This document shows positions 11,692 to 22,497 of a DNA stretch of 64,000 nucleotides, piece by piece. A program made the position numbers and the translations under genes. The stretch's first letter is position 1; each line of letters begins with the position of its first letter. Source of the DNA: Oceanospirillales bacterium (GTDB taxonomy: Bacteria > Pseudomonadota > Gammaproteobacteria > Pseudomonadales > Balneatricaceae); contig JAAEYW010000006.1 in the NCBI GenBank assembly GCA_018223185.1, positions 140,786-204,785 of the forward strand, written 5' to 3'. The notes beneath the pieces are model-generated. The model made no database searches. It was not told the DNA's origin and was given only the letters and a program-made list of their open reading frames with translations.

Positions 11692-13467
11692 TTAGTAAGT
11701 TCGAACTTTTGGTGGAAATGCTTCTACTGTCTTCGGAGCAAAGTTAACATCACGCTTGGTGATCTCTTTGGTCTTCGGATCAAACAGTGAGTGGCACAAC
11801 CAGTTTTCATCATCACGCTCGGTGAAGTCATTACGGGCATGCGCACCGCGACTTTCCGTACGGGTCAGAGCGGCGATAGCGGTCGCTTCAGCAACCTCCA
11901 TCAGGTTCTCAAGCTCCAGCGCTTCGATACGTGCAGTGTTGAAGGACTGAGACTTATCTTCAAGATGCAGATTCTCCACACGCGTGCGGATCTCCTTAAG
12001 CATCTCCAGACCTTTCTCCATGCTTTCACCTTCACGGAATACACCGAAGTAAAGCTGCATAGTTTTCTGAAGATCAGCACGAACCTCAGAAACACTCTCA
12101 CCACCGGTAGAATTGTTCAGACGATTCAGACGTGCCATAGCGCGTTCAATATCAGCTTCTGTCGCATTTTCAGCTGAGTAACCTGCAGCCATCTGCTTCT
12201 CGATCTGAATACCTGCTGCACGACCAAATACAACCAGGTCAAGCAGTGAGTTACCACCCAGACGGTTAGCACCGTGTACAGATACACAGGCAACTTCACC
12301 ACAGGCAAATAGACCGTCAATGATCTCATCATTACCGTTAGCATCACGACCAATAGCCTGACCACCAATATTAGTGGTGATACCACCCATCTGGTAGTGA
12401 CAGGTCGGAACAACAGGAACAGGTTCTTTAACCGGATCGGCATGCGCGAATGTCTTAGACAGCTCACAGATACCCGGCAGACGAGACTGAAGTACTTCCT
12501 CGCCCAGATGATCCAGCTTCAGGAATACATGGTCACCATTCTCACCACAACCACGGCCGGCCAGAATCTCCAGCACCATAGAGCGGGCAACAACGTCACG
12601 GCCAGCAAGGTCTTTAGCGTTCGGAGCATAACGCTCCATAAAGCGTTCGCCATCCTTATTGACCAGATAACCACCCTCACCACGGCAACCTTCCGTGACC
12701 AGCACACCCGCACCCGCAATACCGGTTGGGTGGAACTGCCACATCTCCATGTCCTGAGCAGGAACGCCTGCACGCAGAGACATACCCATACCGTCACCGG
12801 TATTGATCAGAGCGTTCGTGGTGGACTGGAAGATACGTCCGGCACCACCGGTCGCAAGCACAGTCGCCTTTGCTTTAACGTAAACCGTTTCACCGGTTTC
12901 GATGCAGATCGCGATGACGCCAACTACAGCTTCATCTTTATTCTTTACCAGGTCAACCGCATACCATTCGTTCATGAATGTAGTACCGGCCTTCATGTTT
13001 GCCTGGTACAGCGTGTGCAGTAATGCGTGACCGGTACGGTCAGCTGCGGCACAGGTACGGGCAGCCTGCCCACCCTCACCGAAGTTTTTAGACTGACCAC
13101 CGAAAGGACGCTGATAGATACGCCCTTCTTCAGTACGGGAGAACGGCAGACCCATATGGTCCAGCTCAAACACCGCCTGAGGTCCTACAGAACACATGTA
13201 CTCAATAGCATCCTGGTCACCGATATAATCGGAGCCCTTGACGGTATCGTACATGTGCCAGCGCCAGTCATCGTTCGGATCAGCACTGGCAATCGCACAG
13301 GTAATACCACCCTGAGCAGATACAGTGTGAGAACGGGTTGGAAATACTTTAGTAATACATGCGGTATTCAGGCCACCCTGAGCCAGCTGCAGTGCTGCGC
13401 GCATTCCCGCGCCGCCGCCACCAATAACAATACCATCAAAAGTCAGCGTACGTAGCTTGCTGCTCAT
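11692..13467 (-). CDS. sdhA: Succinate dehydrogenase flavoprotein subunit
   Basis: A 591-residue flavoprotein. The FAD fold [15 protein letters not shown], the covalent flavin histidine in [11 protein letters not shown] (His47) and the catalytic region [18 protein letters not shown] are all present. It oxidises succinate to fumarate on the cytoplasmic face of complex II. The start lies one base after the sdhD stop, with GGGGAG upstream. Confidence 0.98.
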   Translation of the reverse strand: MSSKLRTLTFDGIVIGGGGAGMRAALQLAQGGLNTACITKVFPTRSHTVSAQGGITCAIASADPNDDWRWHMYDTVKGSDYIGDQDAIEYMCSVGPQAVFELDHMGLPFSRTEEGRIYQRPFGGQSKNFGEGGQAARTCAAADRTGHALLHTLYQANMKAGTTFMNEWYAVDLVKNKDEAVVGVIAICIETGETVYVKAKATVLATGGAGRIFQSTTNALINTGDGMGMSLRAGVPAQDMEMWQFHPTGIAGAGVLVTEGCRGEGGYLVNKDGERFMERYAPNAKDLAGRDVVARSMVLEILAGRGCGENGDHVFLKLDHLGEEVLQSRLPGICELSKTFAHADPVKEPVPVVPTCHYQMGGITTNIGGQAIGRDANGNDEIIDGLFACGEVACVSVHGANRLGGNSLLDLVVFGRAAGIQIEKQMAAGYSAENATEADIERAMARLNRLNNSTGGESVSEVRADLQKTMQLYFGVFREGESMEKGLEMLKEIRTRVENLHLEDKSQSFNTARIEALELENLMEVAEATAIAALTRTESRGAHARNDFTERDDENWLCHSLFDPKTKEITKRDVNFAPKTVEAFPPKVRTY

Positions 13468-13468
13468 C

Positions 13469-13816
13469 TTACACTCCCCACAGAATCTGAATGCCCCAAA
13501 CGACGTAGATAAACGTCAGAAGACCACAAGCTGACTGGAACAAGAACCGAATACCTGTTGGCTTAATGTAGTCAGTTGAGATTGACCACATACCGATCCA
13601 TGCGTGCGCTGCCATGGACAACAAAGCCATGAGAGTGAAGACACGCATAGAGGTGCATTCGAACAGTTCTTTCCACTGCTGATAATCCAGATTCGGACTA
13701 AGCAGCATGTAACCAATCATAAAGACTGTAAAAGCAAGCAGCACAACAGCAGTTACACGCTGGATCATCCAGTCGTACAGACCGCTTCGGCCAAAACTTG
13801 TAATTGAAGTTACCAT
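13469..13816 (-). CDS. sdhD: Succinate dehydrogenase membrane anchor subunit
   Basis: A 115-residue protein with three hydrophobic helices ([50 protein letters not shown]). With SdhC it anchors complex II and forms the quinone site. I chose the second ATG, at 13816, because AGGAG lies 7 bases upstream of it; the ATG two codons earlier would sit only 1 base from that site. The gene overlaps sdhC by 7 bases, implying coupled translation. Confidence 0.93.
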   Translation of the reverse strand: MVTSITSFGRSGLYDWMIQRVTAVVLLAFTVFMIGYMLLSPNLDYQQWKELFECTSMRVFTLMALLSMAAHAWIGMWSISTDYIKPTGIRFLFQSACGLLTFIYVVWGIQILWGV

Positions 13817-14187
13817 ATCCATACTCCTGCCAGCAGAATAGAAACAGCAGAGACGACCAGGGTAACCTTGGCAGCCATCTTACCGCTTTCCAACTCTTCA
13901 CAATGACCTAAATCCATCACCAGATGTTTAATACCGGCAAAGAAATGATACAGCAACGCTGAAACCAGTCCCCAGGCAATCAGCTTCGCAAAGAAGCTCT
14001 CTGTAAGCATCTGCGCAGCAGCTTCAAAGCCCTGTTCAGATTCAAGAGACATTCCAAGTGCATACAGCATAAAGAACGCGCCAAAGAAGAGCGCAAGCCC
14101 CGTCACACGGTGCAGTATGGAAGTGATAGCCGGAAGTGGCTGTTTAATAGTTCGTAGATCTAAGTTTACGGGTCTTTTCTCGTTCAC
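13810..14187 (-). CDS. sdhC: Succinate dehydrogenase cytochrome b556 subunit
   Basis: A 125-residue membrane subunit with three helices. The heme b ligand is probably His81 in LYHFFAGIKHLVMD, equivalent to E. coli SdhC His84. The N-terminus (NEKRPVNLDLRTIKQPLPAITSILHR) is typical of the family. Translation starts at GTG with no strong ribosome-binding site. It is the first gene of sdhCDAB and is divergent from gltA. Confidence 0.96.
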   Translation of the reverse strand: MNEKRPVNLDLRTIKQPLPAITSILHRVTGLALFFGAFFMLYALGMSLESEQGFEAAAQMLTESFFAKLIAWGLVSALLYHFFAGIKHLVMDLGHCEELESGKMAAKVTLVVSAVSILLAGVWIW

Positions 14188-14705
14188 GGCTATTGTTCAC
14201 ACTTATGTTAAGCCCAATTGCAGGGCCAGGTTGTTAAATGTAGTGTACAAAGACAAAGATAAGCACCTCGGTCCAGCGCCCGCCCCCCATCCCAAAATGA
14301 GGAATGCAAGCTGGAAACGGAGTATACCAGCAAATTATCGCAATACAATTAATCAACACCCGTTCTAAGTCTATTGTCTAGTGTTTCTTTTACTGAGCGC
14401 CTGAGAAAAACGACCTACAACTAAATGATTATTCAGCTGATTTCAGTTTCCTGATAGCACCCTTACTGACACATCAGACCTTTGCTGCATTGCGGTAAAA
14501 CCAGGCTCGATTGAATTGACAAACGCATTCAACTCTCTATAGTGTCAGGGTCCTATTTCGAGCTAAAACTCATATATTGTGACTAAAATAAAAGGGCTGC
14601 CAGCGCCTGCAGGCTTAACTGCAACCCCTGCTGCGCGTGGCGAAAGATCACCCTTATACAATTTATAAAGTCATTCAGATTAAACAGAAATGATAGGAGC
14701 CTATA
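14188..14705. promoter_or_regulatory. Divergent sdhC-gltA intergenic region with a gltA promoter
   Basis: This 518-base region holds no gene. On the plus strand TTGACA (14516-14521) and TATAGT (14538-14543) are separated by 16 bases, a near-consensus sigma-70 promoter that would start gltA RNA near 14550 with a leader of about 155 bases. The gltA ribosome-binding site (ATAGGAGCC) is at about 14694-14702. An sdhC promoter must also lie here but I could not fix it. The arrangement resembles the divergent gltA-sdh region of enterobacteria. Confidence 0.75.
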
Positions 14706-15986
14706 ATGGCTGACAAGAAAGCACGCTTAACAGTCGACGGTATCGACGAGGTTTTTGAATTGCCGGTTTACGCCGGAACAATGGGACCCGATGTTATTGA
14801 TGTTCGCGCTCTGACAAGTAAAGGCCTGTTCACATACGACCCGGGCTTCGTTTCTACTGCAGCCTGTGACTCCGCCATTACCTATATTGATGGCGGCAAT
14901 GGAGTTCTGCTGCACGGCGGCTATCCGATTGAGCAACTGGCAGAAAAATCTGACTACCTGGAAGTATGCTACCTACTGCTGAACGGCGAACTCCCTACTC
15001 CGGAACAGAAAGAAACGTTTGTCGCCACAGTAAAGAACCACACGATGGTTCATGAACAGATGCTTCACTTCTTTAACGGTTTCCGTCGTGACGCACATCC
15101 GATGGCTATCATGGTCGGTGTTGTTGGCGCACTGTCTGCGTTCTATCACGACTCACTGGATATTGATGATGCCCACCACCGGGAAGTCTGCGCCTACCGT
15201 CTGATCGCCAAAATGCCAACCATTGCGGCCATGTGTTACAAATACAGCATCGGCCAGCCATTCCAGTATCCACGTAATGATCTGGACTATGCAGATAACT
15301 TCCTGCAGATGATGTTCGGCAATCCATGCGAAGACTATGCGACCAATCCTGTGCTGGCCAAAGCAATGGACAAGATATTCCTGTTGCATGCGGATCATGA
15401 GCAAAACGCTTCCACTTCAACTGTACGTCTGGCGGGGTCCTCTGGCGCCAACCCATTCGCATGTATCGCATCAGGTATCGCAGCTCTGTGGGGACCTGCT
15501 CACGGCGGCGCCAACGAAGCGGTACTGACAATGCTGAACGAAATCGGCGATGAATCGAATATTGAAGAGTTCATTCAGCGCGCCAAAGATCCGGACGACT
15601 CTTTCCGCCTGATGGGCTTCGGCCACCGGGTTTACCGTAACTTTGACCCTCGGGCAAAAGTTATGAAGCAAACCTGTGATGAAGTGCTGGCTGAACTGGG
15701 TATTGAAAATGACCCACTGCTGAAGATCGCCAAGCGTCTTGAGCAGATCGCACTGGAAGATGAATACTTCGTTGAGCGTAAACTCTACCCCAACGTTGAC
15801 TTCTATTCAGGTATCATCCTGAAAGCGGTCGGTATTCCAACCAACATGTTCACCGTAATCTTCGCGCTGTCCCGTACAATCGGCTGGATCTCCCACTGGA
15901 GCGAGTTCCACAGCAGCCCGAACAAGATCGGTCGTCCACGTCAACTGTATACCGGACCCGTTAAACGCGATTACCCGACCAAGTAA
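14706..15986 (+). CDS. gltA: Citrate synthase (type II, NADH-sensitive family)
   Basis: A 426-residue enzyme condensing oxaloacetate and acetyl-CoA, of the usual length for the hexameric gammaproteobacterial type. Active-site motifs present are [29 protein letters not shown] and [14 protein letters not shown], plus the C-terminal [17 protein letters not shown]. The N-terminal beta domain typical of NADH-regulated enzymes is also present. It has its own promoter and terminator and is divergent from sdhCDAB. Confidence 0.98.
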   Translation: MADKKARLTVDGIDEVFELPVYAGTMGPDVIDVRALTSKGLFTYDPGFVSTAACDSAITYIDGGNGVLLHGGYPIEQLAEKSDYLEVCYLLLNGELPTPEQKETFVATVKNHTMVHEQMLHFFNGFRRDAHPMAIMVGVVGALSAFYHDSLDIDDAHHREVCAYRLIAKMPTIAAMCYKYSIGQPFQYPRNDLDYADNFLQMMFGNPCEDYATNPVLAKAMDKIFLLHADHEQNASTSTVRLAGSSGANPFACIASGIAALWGPAHGGANEAVLTMLNEIGDESNIEEFIQRAKDPDDSFRLMGFGHRVYRNFDPRAKVMKQTCDEVLAELGIENDPLLKIAKRLEQIALEDEYFVERKLYPNVDFYSGIILKAVGIPTNMFTVIFALSRTIGWISHWSEFHSSPNKIGRPRQLYTGPVKRDYPTK

Positions 15987-16000
15987 TCCGCCGAACCCGA

Positions 16001-16028
16001 AAAAGCCGCTCCCAGAGCGGTTTTTTTT
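16001..16028 (+). terminator. Rho-independent terminator after gltA
   Basis: Stem CCGCTC/GAGCGG with a 3-base loop, preceded by A4 and followed by T8, 15 bases after the gltA stop. Confidence 0.9.
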
Positions 16029-16374
16029 GGCTCATCGCGCTTTACCGGGAAAGGATTCCATCGTGGTAGATAGTCGTGGAGCTATATATTGCAGGCGTCC
16101 TGCAACGATAGGGCATCCCCAATGAAAGATCGCTCAGCAGGGGTTCTTGCCTGGAGAGCTCGCCAAACGGGCTTAACCATGAAGGTATCGATGTTTCTAT
16201 ATCCTTCCCCATAACACGCGAAGAATCTTTTTTTGCCGGTAAAATCTGATGAACAGTTCAGCCCGCCGCTAAATGAATTTTTTTCATTTCAGCAATTAGT
16301 CAATCGCAGCATCGGCATACTAGTATAAATAATGGACAGGGGGATTAACCGATAAACTGCAACAGGTGAGCACT
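16029..16374. other. Non-coding stretch between gltA and a small membrane protein gene
   Basis: No gene was found in this 346-base stretch. A short perfect inverted repeat, TTGCAGG-CGT-CCTGCAA, lies near 16089-16105. The last 60 bases upstream of 16375 are AT-rich (TAGTATAAATAATGG) and probably contain the promoter of the following gene. Confidence 0.5.
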
Positions 16375-16788
16375 ATGCGACTCCCCACCCCTGTATACGA
16401 AAGCATCCCCTACCTTTACTTTGCCACATGCTCACTGCTTACAGTTCTGTACAATCAAAACCCAGGCATACTCCTGACAGCACTGGCACTTTATCTGTGT
16501 GGCAGTTCGATCTGGATTATGCGCTCAAATCATCGCCGCCAGGACCGCCGCGAGCACCGACTCCTGCTTAGCCAGATATACCGCGGCGACGTCGAAGGCT
16601 ACACTCCGGAATGGCTTTATGAAGGCCTGCCATTTGCCTACCTTGCCGGCGGTACAATCTGCTATCTCCTGATCACAAACCCGCTTGGCCTTGCCAGCGG
16701 AACCCTTCTGATACTGGCAGGACTGATCGTTCTGAGAATCAGAATACACTGCAGACACGAACTTAAAACACCGTCCCACAACACATAA
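16375..16788 (+). CDS. Small integral membrane protein of unknown function
   Basis: About 137 residues with four predicted membrane segments in two pairs: IPYLYFATCSLLTVLY and GILLTALALYLCGSSIWIM, then a charged cytoplasmic loop (RSNHRRQDRREHRLLLSQ), and LPFAYLAGGTICYLLI and ASGTLLILAGLIVLRI. I recognise no family. I prefer ATG at 16375 because AGGTGAG lies just upstream; a GTG three codons earlier would use part of that motif as its own codon. It is convergent with the amt gene. Confidence 0.7.
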   Translation: MRLPTPVYESIPYLYFATCSLLTVLYNQNPGILLTALALYLCGSSIWIMRSNHRRQDRREHRLLLSQIYRGDVEGYTPEWLYEGLPFAYLAGGTICYLLITNPLGLASGTLLILAGLIVLRIRIHCRHELKTPSHNT

Positions 16789-16832
16789 AAAAAGCAGCGG
16801 CCGCGTATTAACGCTAAACCACTGCTTCTGGT
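16787..16832 (-). terminator. Likely terminator for the ammonium transporter gene
   Basis: AAGCAGCGG and CCACTGCTT form a 9-bp stem with one G-U pair around an AT-rich loop. On the minus strand the stem is followed by seven T. It lies in the gap between the converging genes. Confidence 0.55.
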
Positions 16833-16901
16833 GAATCAGGTTGCCAGACTTATGACCGTTTACGGACCTGCAACACGCAGAGCCCGTATCTCAGAGCGCC
16901 C

Positions 16902-18110
16902 TCAATCGGCAGATACCGATTCAATATTATGAATCGACAAATCTGCACCATTAAACTCCTGCTCTTCATCCAGCCGAAGACCCATAACAGCTTTAATGGA
17001 GCCATAAACAACAACACCACCCACCACTGCGATCACGATCCCCAGCACGGTACCCACAATCTGCGCAGTCAGGCTGACGCCCCCCATACCACCCAGAGAG
17101 ACCGAACCAAAGATACCTGCAGCAATACCGCCCCACGCGCCACAGAGACCGTGTAGCGGCCATACACCCAGCACATCATCAATCTTCCATCGATTCTGCA
17201 CCACGGTAAACATCCAGACAAACAACGCACCCGCGATACCTCCGATCATCAACGCACCAATTGGATGCACAATATCGGAACCAGCACATATTGCTACAAG
17301 ACCGGCCAGAGGCCCGTTATGGATAAATCCAGGGTCATTCTTACCCAGCAACAGAGAAACGATAATACCGCCAACCATCGCCATCAGACTGTTGACTGCT
17401 ACCAGACCGGAAATCCCATCCAGCGTCTGCGCAGACATCACATTAAATCCAAACCAGCCGATACTGAGAATCCACGCACCCAATGCCAGAAAAGGGATAT
17501 TTGAGGGTGGAAACGCAACCAGTTTTCCGCCTCGGTAACGCCCTTTACGGATACCCAGCATAATGACCGCCACCAGACCGAGCCAGCCACCCACACCATG
17601 AACCACAACAGAGCCGGCAAAGTCATGAAACGCTGCACCAAATGAGGCTTCCATCCATGCCTGAATACCGTAATTACCATTCCAGATAATGCCCTCAAAA
17701 AACGGATAGACAAAGGCAACAATCAGCGAAGAGGCAATCAGGAAAGGCCAGAACTGCGCCCGCTCAGCAATACCACCCGAGACAATTGCCGGGATAGCCG
17801 CAGCAAAAGTCATCAGGAAGAAGAACTTCACCAGCTCGTAGCCGTTCCCCTGCGCCAGCGTTTCAGCATCCTGAAAGAAGGTAACGCCGTAAGCAACCCA
17901 GTACCCTACAAAAAAATAGGCTACTGCGGAAAACCCGAAGTCAGTCATAATTTTAACCAGCGCGTTTACCTGATTCTTTTGCCTAACAGTACCGACCTCA
18001 AGAAAGGCAAAACCGGCATGCATCGCGAATACCATGATGGCGCCCATCAGAATAAACAGTGTATTTGAACTCTGGACGAGTGTTTCTACGGCACTATTAA
18101 CGCTTTCCAC
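16902..18110 (-). CDS. amt: Ammonium transporter (Amt/MEP/Rh family)
   Basis: About 402 residues with eleven hydrophobic helices. Family motifs include FAFLEVGTVRQKNQVN, DFAGSVVVHGVGGW (first pore histidine) and VWPLHGLCGAWGGIAAGIF (second pore histidine). It conducts ammonium across the inner membrane. The GTG at 18110 is preceded by AGGAGG at 5 bases; an ATG 19 codons earlier would add a cysteine-rich stretch with no ribosome-binding site, so I rejected it. No glnK gene is adjacent, unlike most amtB operons, so the PII partner must be encoded elsewhere. Confidence 0.94.
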   Translation of the reverse strand: MESVNSAVETLVQSSNTLFILMGAIMVFAMHAGFAFLEVGTVRQKNQVNALVKIMTDFGFSAVAYFFVGYWVAYGVTFFQDAETLAQGNGYELVKFFFLMTFAAAIPAIVSGGIAERAQFWPFLIASSLIVAFVYPFFEGIIWNGNYGIQAWMEASFGAAFHDFAGSVVVHGVGGWLGLVAVIMLGIRKGRYRGGKLVAFPPSNIPFLALGAWILSIGWFGFNVMSAQTLDGISGLVAVNSLMAMVGGIIVSLLLGKNDPGFIHNGPLAGLVAICAGSDIVHPIGALMIGGIAGALFVWMFTVVQNRWKIDDVLGVWPLHGLCGAWGGIAAGIFGSVSLGGMGGVSLTAQIVGTVLGIVIAVVGGVVVYGSIKAVMGLRLDEEQEFNGADLSIHNIESVSAD

Positions 18111-18346
18111 GCAAACCTCCTGTGAACTTACGCACCCTTTTAATGCCAACAAAAACAATTGGCACACTATTGGTGCGTATTTTTAATTATTTGAACAGTC
18201 CTGAATCCGGGGTTGATTACCCGCATCAACCATATAGCGAGGTCTGTATCAGACCCAGCCATTACTGCTCCAGAAATGTGCATATCTATAAGCAGATACT
18301 ATGCCAATACACCAGACTGCACCAATTAATAGCGAATCCTATGCAC

Positions 18347-18373
18347 CAAAAAAAACCACCTTGCGGTGGTTTC
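18347..18373 (-). terminator. Rho-independent terminator after rlmKL
   Basis: A stem ACCACC/GGTGGT around TTGC, preceded on the plus strand by A8. On the minus strand this gives a hairpin followed by T8, 53 bases after the rlmKL stop. Confidence 0.85.
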
Positions 18374-18425
18374 AGTTGGCATCTGACTTTAAAGCGGCTG
18401 ATGCGTTTAAATCATAGCGCTTAAA

Positions 18426-20612
18426 TTACAGCGCTGAGATTTCAAAACAGTGATGAATCTTACTACTGCGTTTAAAATCAAGATCAATTGTTTTACGGGT
18501 AATATCCACCACCCGATAACGCTCAGACAGCAGCGGATCAAGCTTAAAGCGCCGGTAGTTATTGGAAAAGATCAGTTTACCCTCCGGACGCAACAATCCC
18601 ATTGCCAGATTGATCAGCTCAACATGATCCCGCTGAACGTCCAGAACATCATGCATCCGTTTAGAGTTAGAAAACGTTGGCGGATCAAGGAAGATCAGAT
18701 CATAGCTTTGCCCTTTCTGGCCTTTTAACCACTTGATACAGTCCTCCTGAATAAAGTGGTTGCGTGCTTCTGAGTAGCCATTTAAAGCAAAGTTCTTCTT
18801 AGCCCAGTTAAGATAGGTCGCCGACATATCAACGCTTGTGGTTGACCGGGCACCACCCTTAGCTGCGTGGAGCGATGCCGTCGCGGTATAACAGAACAGA
18901 TTGAGGAAATCCTTCCCCTTAGATTCATGCTGAATCTGCAAACGCACCGGACGGTGATCCAGAAACAGACCGGTATCAAGATAGTCTTCCAGATTAACCA
19001 GTATACGGCAGCCACCCTCAGTTACATCGATGAAATGCGCAGTCTGATCCTGCTTTTCATACTGACTTGTACCCTGCTGGCGACGACGCTGCTTCAGAAC
19101 AACATTAGCAGCGGGCACACCCAGCACTAACGGCAACACAGCAACAATCTCCTGCAAGCGTGCAAACGCCTTAACCATATCAACACTTTTCGGCGCCTGA
19201 TACTCCTGCACATGCACCCAGCCATCGTAGATATCGATCGCAGCGGAATATTCCGGCAGATCGGCATCATACAAACGATAACAGGTTATATCCTGACGTT
19301 TGGCCCACTTACCCAGCTGCTTCAGATTTTTCTTTAGCCGGTTTACCAGCATCTGCGCGCCATCACTTAACTCAACGGGTGCAGTCTCTGTGCTGGCTGA
19401 CTCGCAGGCATCAGGTTCAGACTCTGCAGACCTGTCAGGCGCCTGAAGCTCTGCTTCTTTTCGGGACCGGATATTAAAGATCTGTAACTGACTGAGGATC
19501 GCACCGTTATATAACTTATAGGTTTTATCCGATGCCAGCTTCATCATCCGGCAAAGCTCTGGATTACCGGTAAACACCGCCGCCTGCCAGCCGGCAAATT
19601 CAGCTTTAAGCCGCTCACCGAGATGCTGATAGAGGAAGAACAGCGTTGGTTCATCACCCAGCCGCTCGCCATAAGGCGGATTAGTCACCACCAGGCCATG
19701 GGCCTCGGTGGCCGGACGGGTCAGCCGGGACAACTCCCGGCGCTCAAGGTGAAGTAACGACTCAACACCCGCTCTGCGGGCATTATCCCGCGCGATATTG
19801 AGCACCTTAGCGTCCGCATCAAAGCCCTCAAAACGACTACGGATGGCTTTCAGTCCCGCATCACGACGCGCCTGCGCTTCTTCAATCAGCGATTTCCAAA
19901 GAAGACCGTTATGCTGAGTCCAGTAAGTAAAGCCATAATCACGTCGTAGCAAACCCGGAGCGATATCGGCAGCCATCAGCGCCCCCTCTATCAGCAATGT
20001 TCCGGAACCACACATAGGATCCAGCAATGCCTGCCCCTCAGCGGCCTTCTCCGGCCAGCCACAACGGTAGAGCAACGCAGCAGCAAGGTTCTCTTTCATC
20101 GGTGCTGAGCCGGACTGCAAACGATAGCCACGGCGATGAAGACTATCACCGGAAATATCGACGGCGATCGTTGCTTCACCACGCTGCAGGTGAACATTGA
20201 TTCGCAGATCAGGCTTGAGACGCTCAACAGAGGGACGACGGCCGGTTTCATCACGGATCTGATCGACAATCGCATCCTTAACCTTTTGTGCACCAAAGCG
20301 ACTATGGTTAATGCCCTCTGACTGGCCGGTAAAATCGATCGTCAGGGTTCCTTCAGGGCGCATATGCTCGAGCCATTTGACGTGCTGCACTCCCTGATAA
20401 AGCTGATCCGCAGTCTCGGCCGGGCAGCGGTGCAATTCAAGCAAAATGCGATTGGCTACCCGCGACCATAAACAGGCACGATAGGCCGCTTCCAGCCCCC
20501 CTGAAAAATAGACACCCGCAAGGGTTTGTTTAGGTGCTTCAACATTCAGGGCCTGAAGCTCATCAAACAGAACAGGCTCCAGCCCTTTTGGGCAGGTAGC
20601 AAAGAATTTCAT
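18426..20612 (-). CDS. rlmL: Bifunctional 23S rRNA methyltransferase RlmKL (m2G2445 / m7G2069)
   Basis: About 728 residues with the two-enzyme layout of E. coli RlmKL. An N-terminal THUMP region is followed by a methyltransferase with LLDPMCGSGTLLIEGALM and the catalytic VVTNPPYGERLGDE (m2G2445 part). A second Rossmann methyltransferase in the C-terminal third has FLNLFCYTATASLHAAKGG and FLDPPTFSNSK (m7G2069 part). A Ser/Glu/Ala-rich linker near residues 395-420 joins them. I chose the ATG at 20612 (MKFFATCPKGLE), because the earlier ATG lacks a ribosome-binding site and GAGG lies upstream of this one. Confidence 0.96.
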   Translation of the reverse strand: MKFFATCPKGLEPVLFDELQALNVEAPKQTLAGVYFSGGLEAAYRACLWSRVANRILLELHRCPAETADQLYQGVQHVKWLEHMRPEGTLTIDFTGQSEGINHSRFGAQKVKDAIVDQIRDETGRRPSVERLKPDLRINVHLQRGEATIAVDISGDSLHRRGYRLQSGSAPMKENLAAALLYRCGWPEKAAEGQALLDPMCGSGTLLIEGALMAADIAPGLLRRDYGFTYWTQHNGLLWKSLIEEAQARRDAGLKAIRSRFEGFDADAKVLNIARDNARRAGVESLLHLERRELSRLTRPATEAHGLVVTNPPYGERLGDEPTLFFLYQHLGERLKAEFAGWQAAVFTGNPELCRMMKLASDKTYKLYNGAILSQLQIFNIRSRKEAELQAPDRSAESEPDACESASTETAPVELSDGAQMLVNRLKKNLKQLGKWAKRQDITCYRLYDADLPEYSAAIDIYDGWVHVQEYQAPKSVDMVKAFARLQEIVAVLPLVLGVPAANVVLKQRRRQQGTSQYEKQDQTAHFIDVTEGGCRILVNLEDYLDTGLFLDHRPVRLQIQHESKGKDFLNLFCYTATASLHAAKGGARSTTSVDMSATYLNWAKKNFALNGYSEARNHFIQEDCIKWLKGQKGQSYDLIFLDPPTFSNSKRMHDVLDVQRDHVELINLAMGLLRPEGKLIFSNNYRRFKLDPLLSERYRVVDITRKTIDLDFKRSSKIHHCFEISAL

Positions 20613-21068
20613 ACTCAGGGAATACCTCATTTAAGAACGGGCATATTAACGGCAAACGCTTTTAAGACCAATGACTAAGATGCAATTTAAAAAAAAACTA
20701 CAGTAAAGTGAATTTTTTTCATTGAGGCTATGCTGTTTCAAAACCCCAGTGCAAGCTATTGAACTAATGCTCTTTTTGCAGTTGCGCTTATGACATTTTT
20801 ATTAAAAACCAATTCTTGATACTTTTTTTTAATTACACACCCGATTCCGTTTGCGCCATTGTGGATTTCTGTGAAGTTCATATTTTAAATAGCCAACACA
20901 TAAACCACAGGAGCAATTGAGTCACAGTAACCTGGATTACTGAGGCGGCAGGGAAACAGAAAGTGTTATGAGATTGTCTTATAACAATCCCGTAACAACC
21001 TTTCACACCAATGGCCGTGGTATCGGTAATCTGTCTGAAAATATTAAGAACTAAATAGAGGCGTCTTT
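20613..21068. other. AT-rich intergenic region upstream of rmf
   Basis: No coding region was recognised in this 456-base, AT-rich stretch between the divergent rlmKL and rmf genes. It must carry both promoters. In other gammaproteobacteria rmf is growth-phase and ppGpp controlled, but no specific operator could be read here. The rmf ribosome-binding site GAGG lies 7 bases before its ATG. Confidence 0.5.
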
Positions 21069-21275
21069 ATGAAGAGACAAAAACGTGATCGTTCTTCAGT
21101 ACTTTTCAACCGCGGCTTTACCGCAGGACTCGTAGGCAAATCAAGAGACGAGTGCCCAGTAACAATGGGAGATCTCAGAACCCAATGGATGAGTGGATGG
21201 CGAGAAGGTCGCGAAGCACATTGGAATGGTCAGTCGGGTGTCTCGGCTATAAACATTAATCCATCTTTGCATTAA
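21069..21275 (+). CDS. rmf: Ribosome modulation factor
   Basis: A 68-residue basic protein, slightly longer than the 55 residues of E. coli RMF. It shares MKRQKRDR at the N-terminus, then RGFTAGLVGKSRDECP and a TQWMSGWREGREAHW core. RMF dimerises 70S ribosomes into 100S particles in stationary phase by blocking the peptidyl-transferase exit region. The C-terminal tail after residue 54 has no counterpart in E. coli. Rmf, pyrD, rlmKL and similar genes are also clustered in enterobacteria, which supports the call. Confidence 0.95.
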   Translation: MKRQKRDRSSVLFNRGFTAGLVGKSRDECPVTMGDLRTQWMSGWREGREAHWNGQSGVSAININPSLH

Positions 21276-21318
21276 CCGTACCACTGAACTTTAACTGACG
21301 TGGAAAGAATATAACAGG

Positions 21319-21344
21319 AAAGGCTCCCTCGGGAGCCTTTCTTG
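21319..21344. terminator. Hairpin terminator between rmf and pyrD
   Basis: A 10-bp perfect stem AAAGGCTCCC/GGGAGCCTTT with a 2-base loop, followed by CTTG on the plus strand. It sits between the converging rmf and pyrD genes and may serve both. Confidence 0.8.
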
Positions 21345-21401
21345 CATCTGCCACTTAGCCTGACGCCATATCTGCTTGTATGCCTGCCCCGACCTTATGT
21401 G

Positions 21402-22445
21402 CTACGCCTTTCTTTCCAGCTCAGCAATGGCTTTAACAGACTCAGAGATCAGTTCAGGGCCGCGATAGATAAAGCCGGTGTATACCTGTACCAGCGAAGC
21501 CCCGGCCTCAATCTTTTCTGCCGCATCAAAACCATTGGTGATACCGCCTACACCGATAATCGGCAATGCACCATCCAGTTCACGGGCCAGAATACGGATC
21601 GCCTTAGTCGCCGCATTGCGCACTGGCACGCCACTCAGCCCGCCGGCTTCCTGCGCGACCGGTGAATCTTCAACTCCCGCCCGTGACAGAGTTGTGTTAG
21701 TGGCGATCACACCATCTATCTCATATGATTTGAGTGAAGCGGCAACCAGAGCAAACTCCTCTTCACTCATGTCCGGTGCAATCTTAACCGCGATTGGTAC
21801 ATATTTTCCATGCAACTGAGCCAGGCGAGCCTGCTCTGTTTTAAGCGCTGCCAGCAACTCATTAAGCGAGTCACCGAACTGCAATGTCCGCAGTCCCGGT
21901 GTATTTGGTGAAGAAACGTTGACGGTAATATAGCTTGCCTTGTCGTATACCTTACGCATACAGATCAGGTAATCGTCCGTGGCTTTCTCGACCGGAGTAT
22001 CAAAGTTCTTGCCGATATTGATTCCCAGAATGCCAGTATATCGGCTCTTTTCTATATTTTTCAGCAGCGCATCGACGCCCTGATTATTGAACCCCATACG
22101 ATTGATAATTGCCTGGCGCTCAGGAATGCGAAACAGGCGAGGCTGGGGGTTACCCGGCTGTGGTCTTGGTGTCACCGTACCCACTTCTATAAAACCAAAA
22201 CCCAGCGAAGCCATACCATCAATTGCGATGCCGTTTTTATCCAGCCCCGCAGCAAGTCCGACAGGGTTAGGGAATTTAATACCCATCACCTCAACCGGCA
22301 GACTCATTGTCTTGATACGAAAAAGTGAGTTTAATCCGATACTGGACATCAGGTTAAGACTGTTCAGCGACAGGTCATGGGCCGTTTCAGGGTCGAGCTT
22401 AAACAACAAAGATCGGGCAGCTTGATAGAGCATGGGATACCACAC
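21402..22445 (-). CDS. pyrD: Dihydroorotate dehydrogenase (quinone), class 2
   Basis: A 347-residue FMN enzyme oxidising dihydroorotate to orotate in pyrimidine synthesis and passing electrons to quinone. Class 2 features are the N-terminal membrane-associating helix region ([21 protein letters not shown]), [27 protein letters not shown], the catalytic serine in [14 protein letters not shown], and [16 protein letters not shown]. The start is a GTG giving MWYP, aligned with MYYP of E. coli PyrD. Confidence 0.97.
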   Translation of the reverse strand: MWYPMLYQAARSLLFKLDPETAHDLSLNSLNLMSSIGLNSLFRIKTMSLPVEVMGIKFPNPVGLAAGLDKNGIAIDGMASLGFGFIEVGTVTPRPQPGNPQPRLFRIPERQAIINRMGFNNQGVDALLKNIEKSRYTGILGINIGKNFDTPVEKATDDYLICMRKVYDKASYITVNVSSPNTPGLRTLQFGDSLNELLAALKTEQARLAQLHGKYVPIAVKIAPDMSEEEFALVAASLKSYEIDGVIATNTTLSRAGVEDSPVAQEAGGLSGVPVRNAATKAIRILARELDGALPIIGVGGITNGFDAAEKIEAGASLVQVYTGFIYRGPELISESVKAIAELERKA

Positions 22446-22497
22446 GTAAAATTAAAGTGCGGGCATTATATGCAAAGCCGCAGGCGCTGTAAAAAAA

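Noticed and set aside
12397..13023. A 208-codon plus-strand frame
   Set aside because: It is antisense to sdhA and has no family-like pattern.
18111..18167. Upstream ATG extension of the ammonium transporter
   Set aside because: The extra 19 residues are Cys-rich and lack a ribosome-binding site, while AGGAGG precedes the GTG at 18110.
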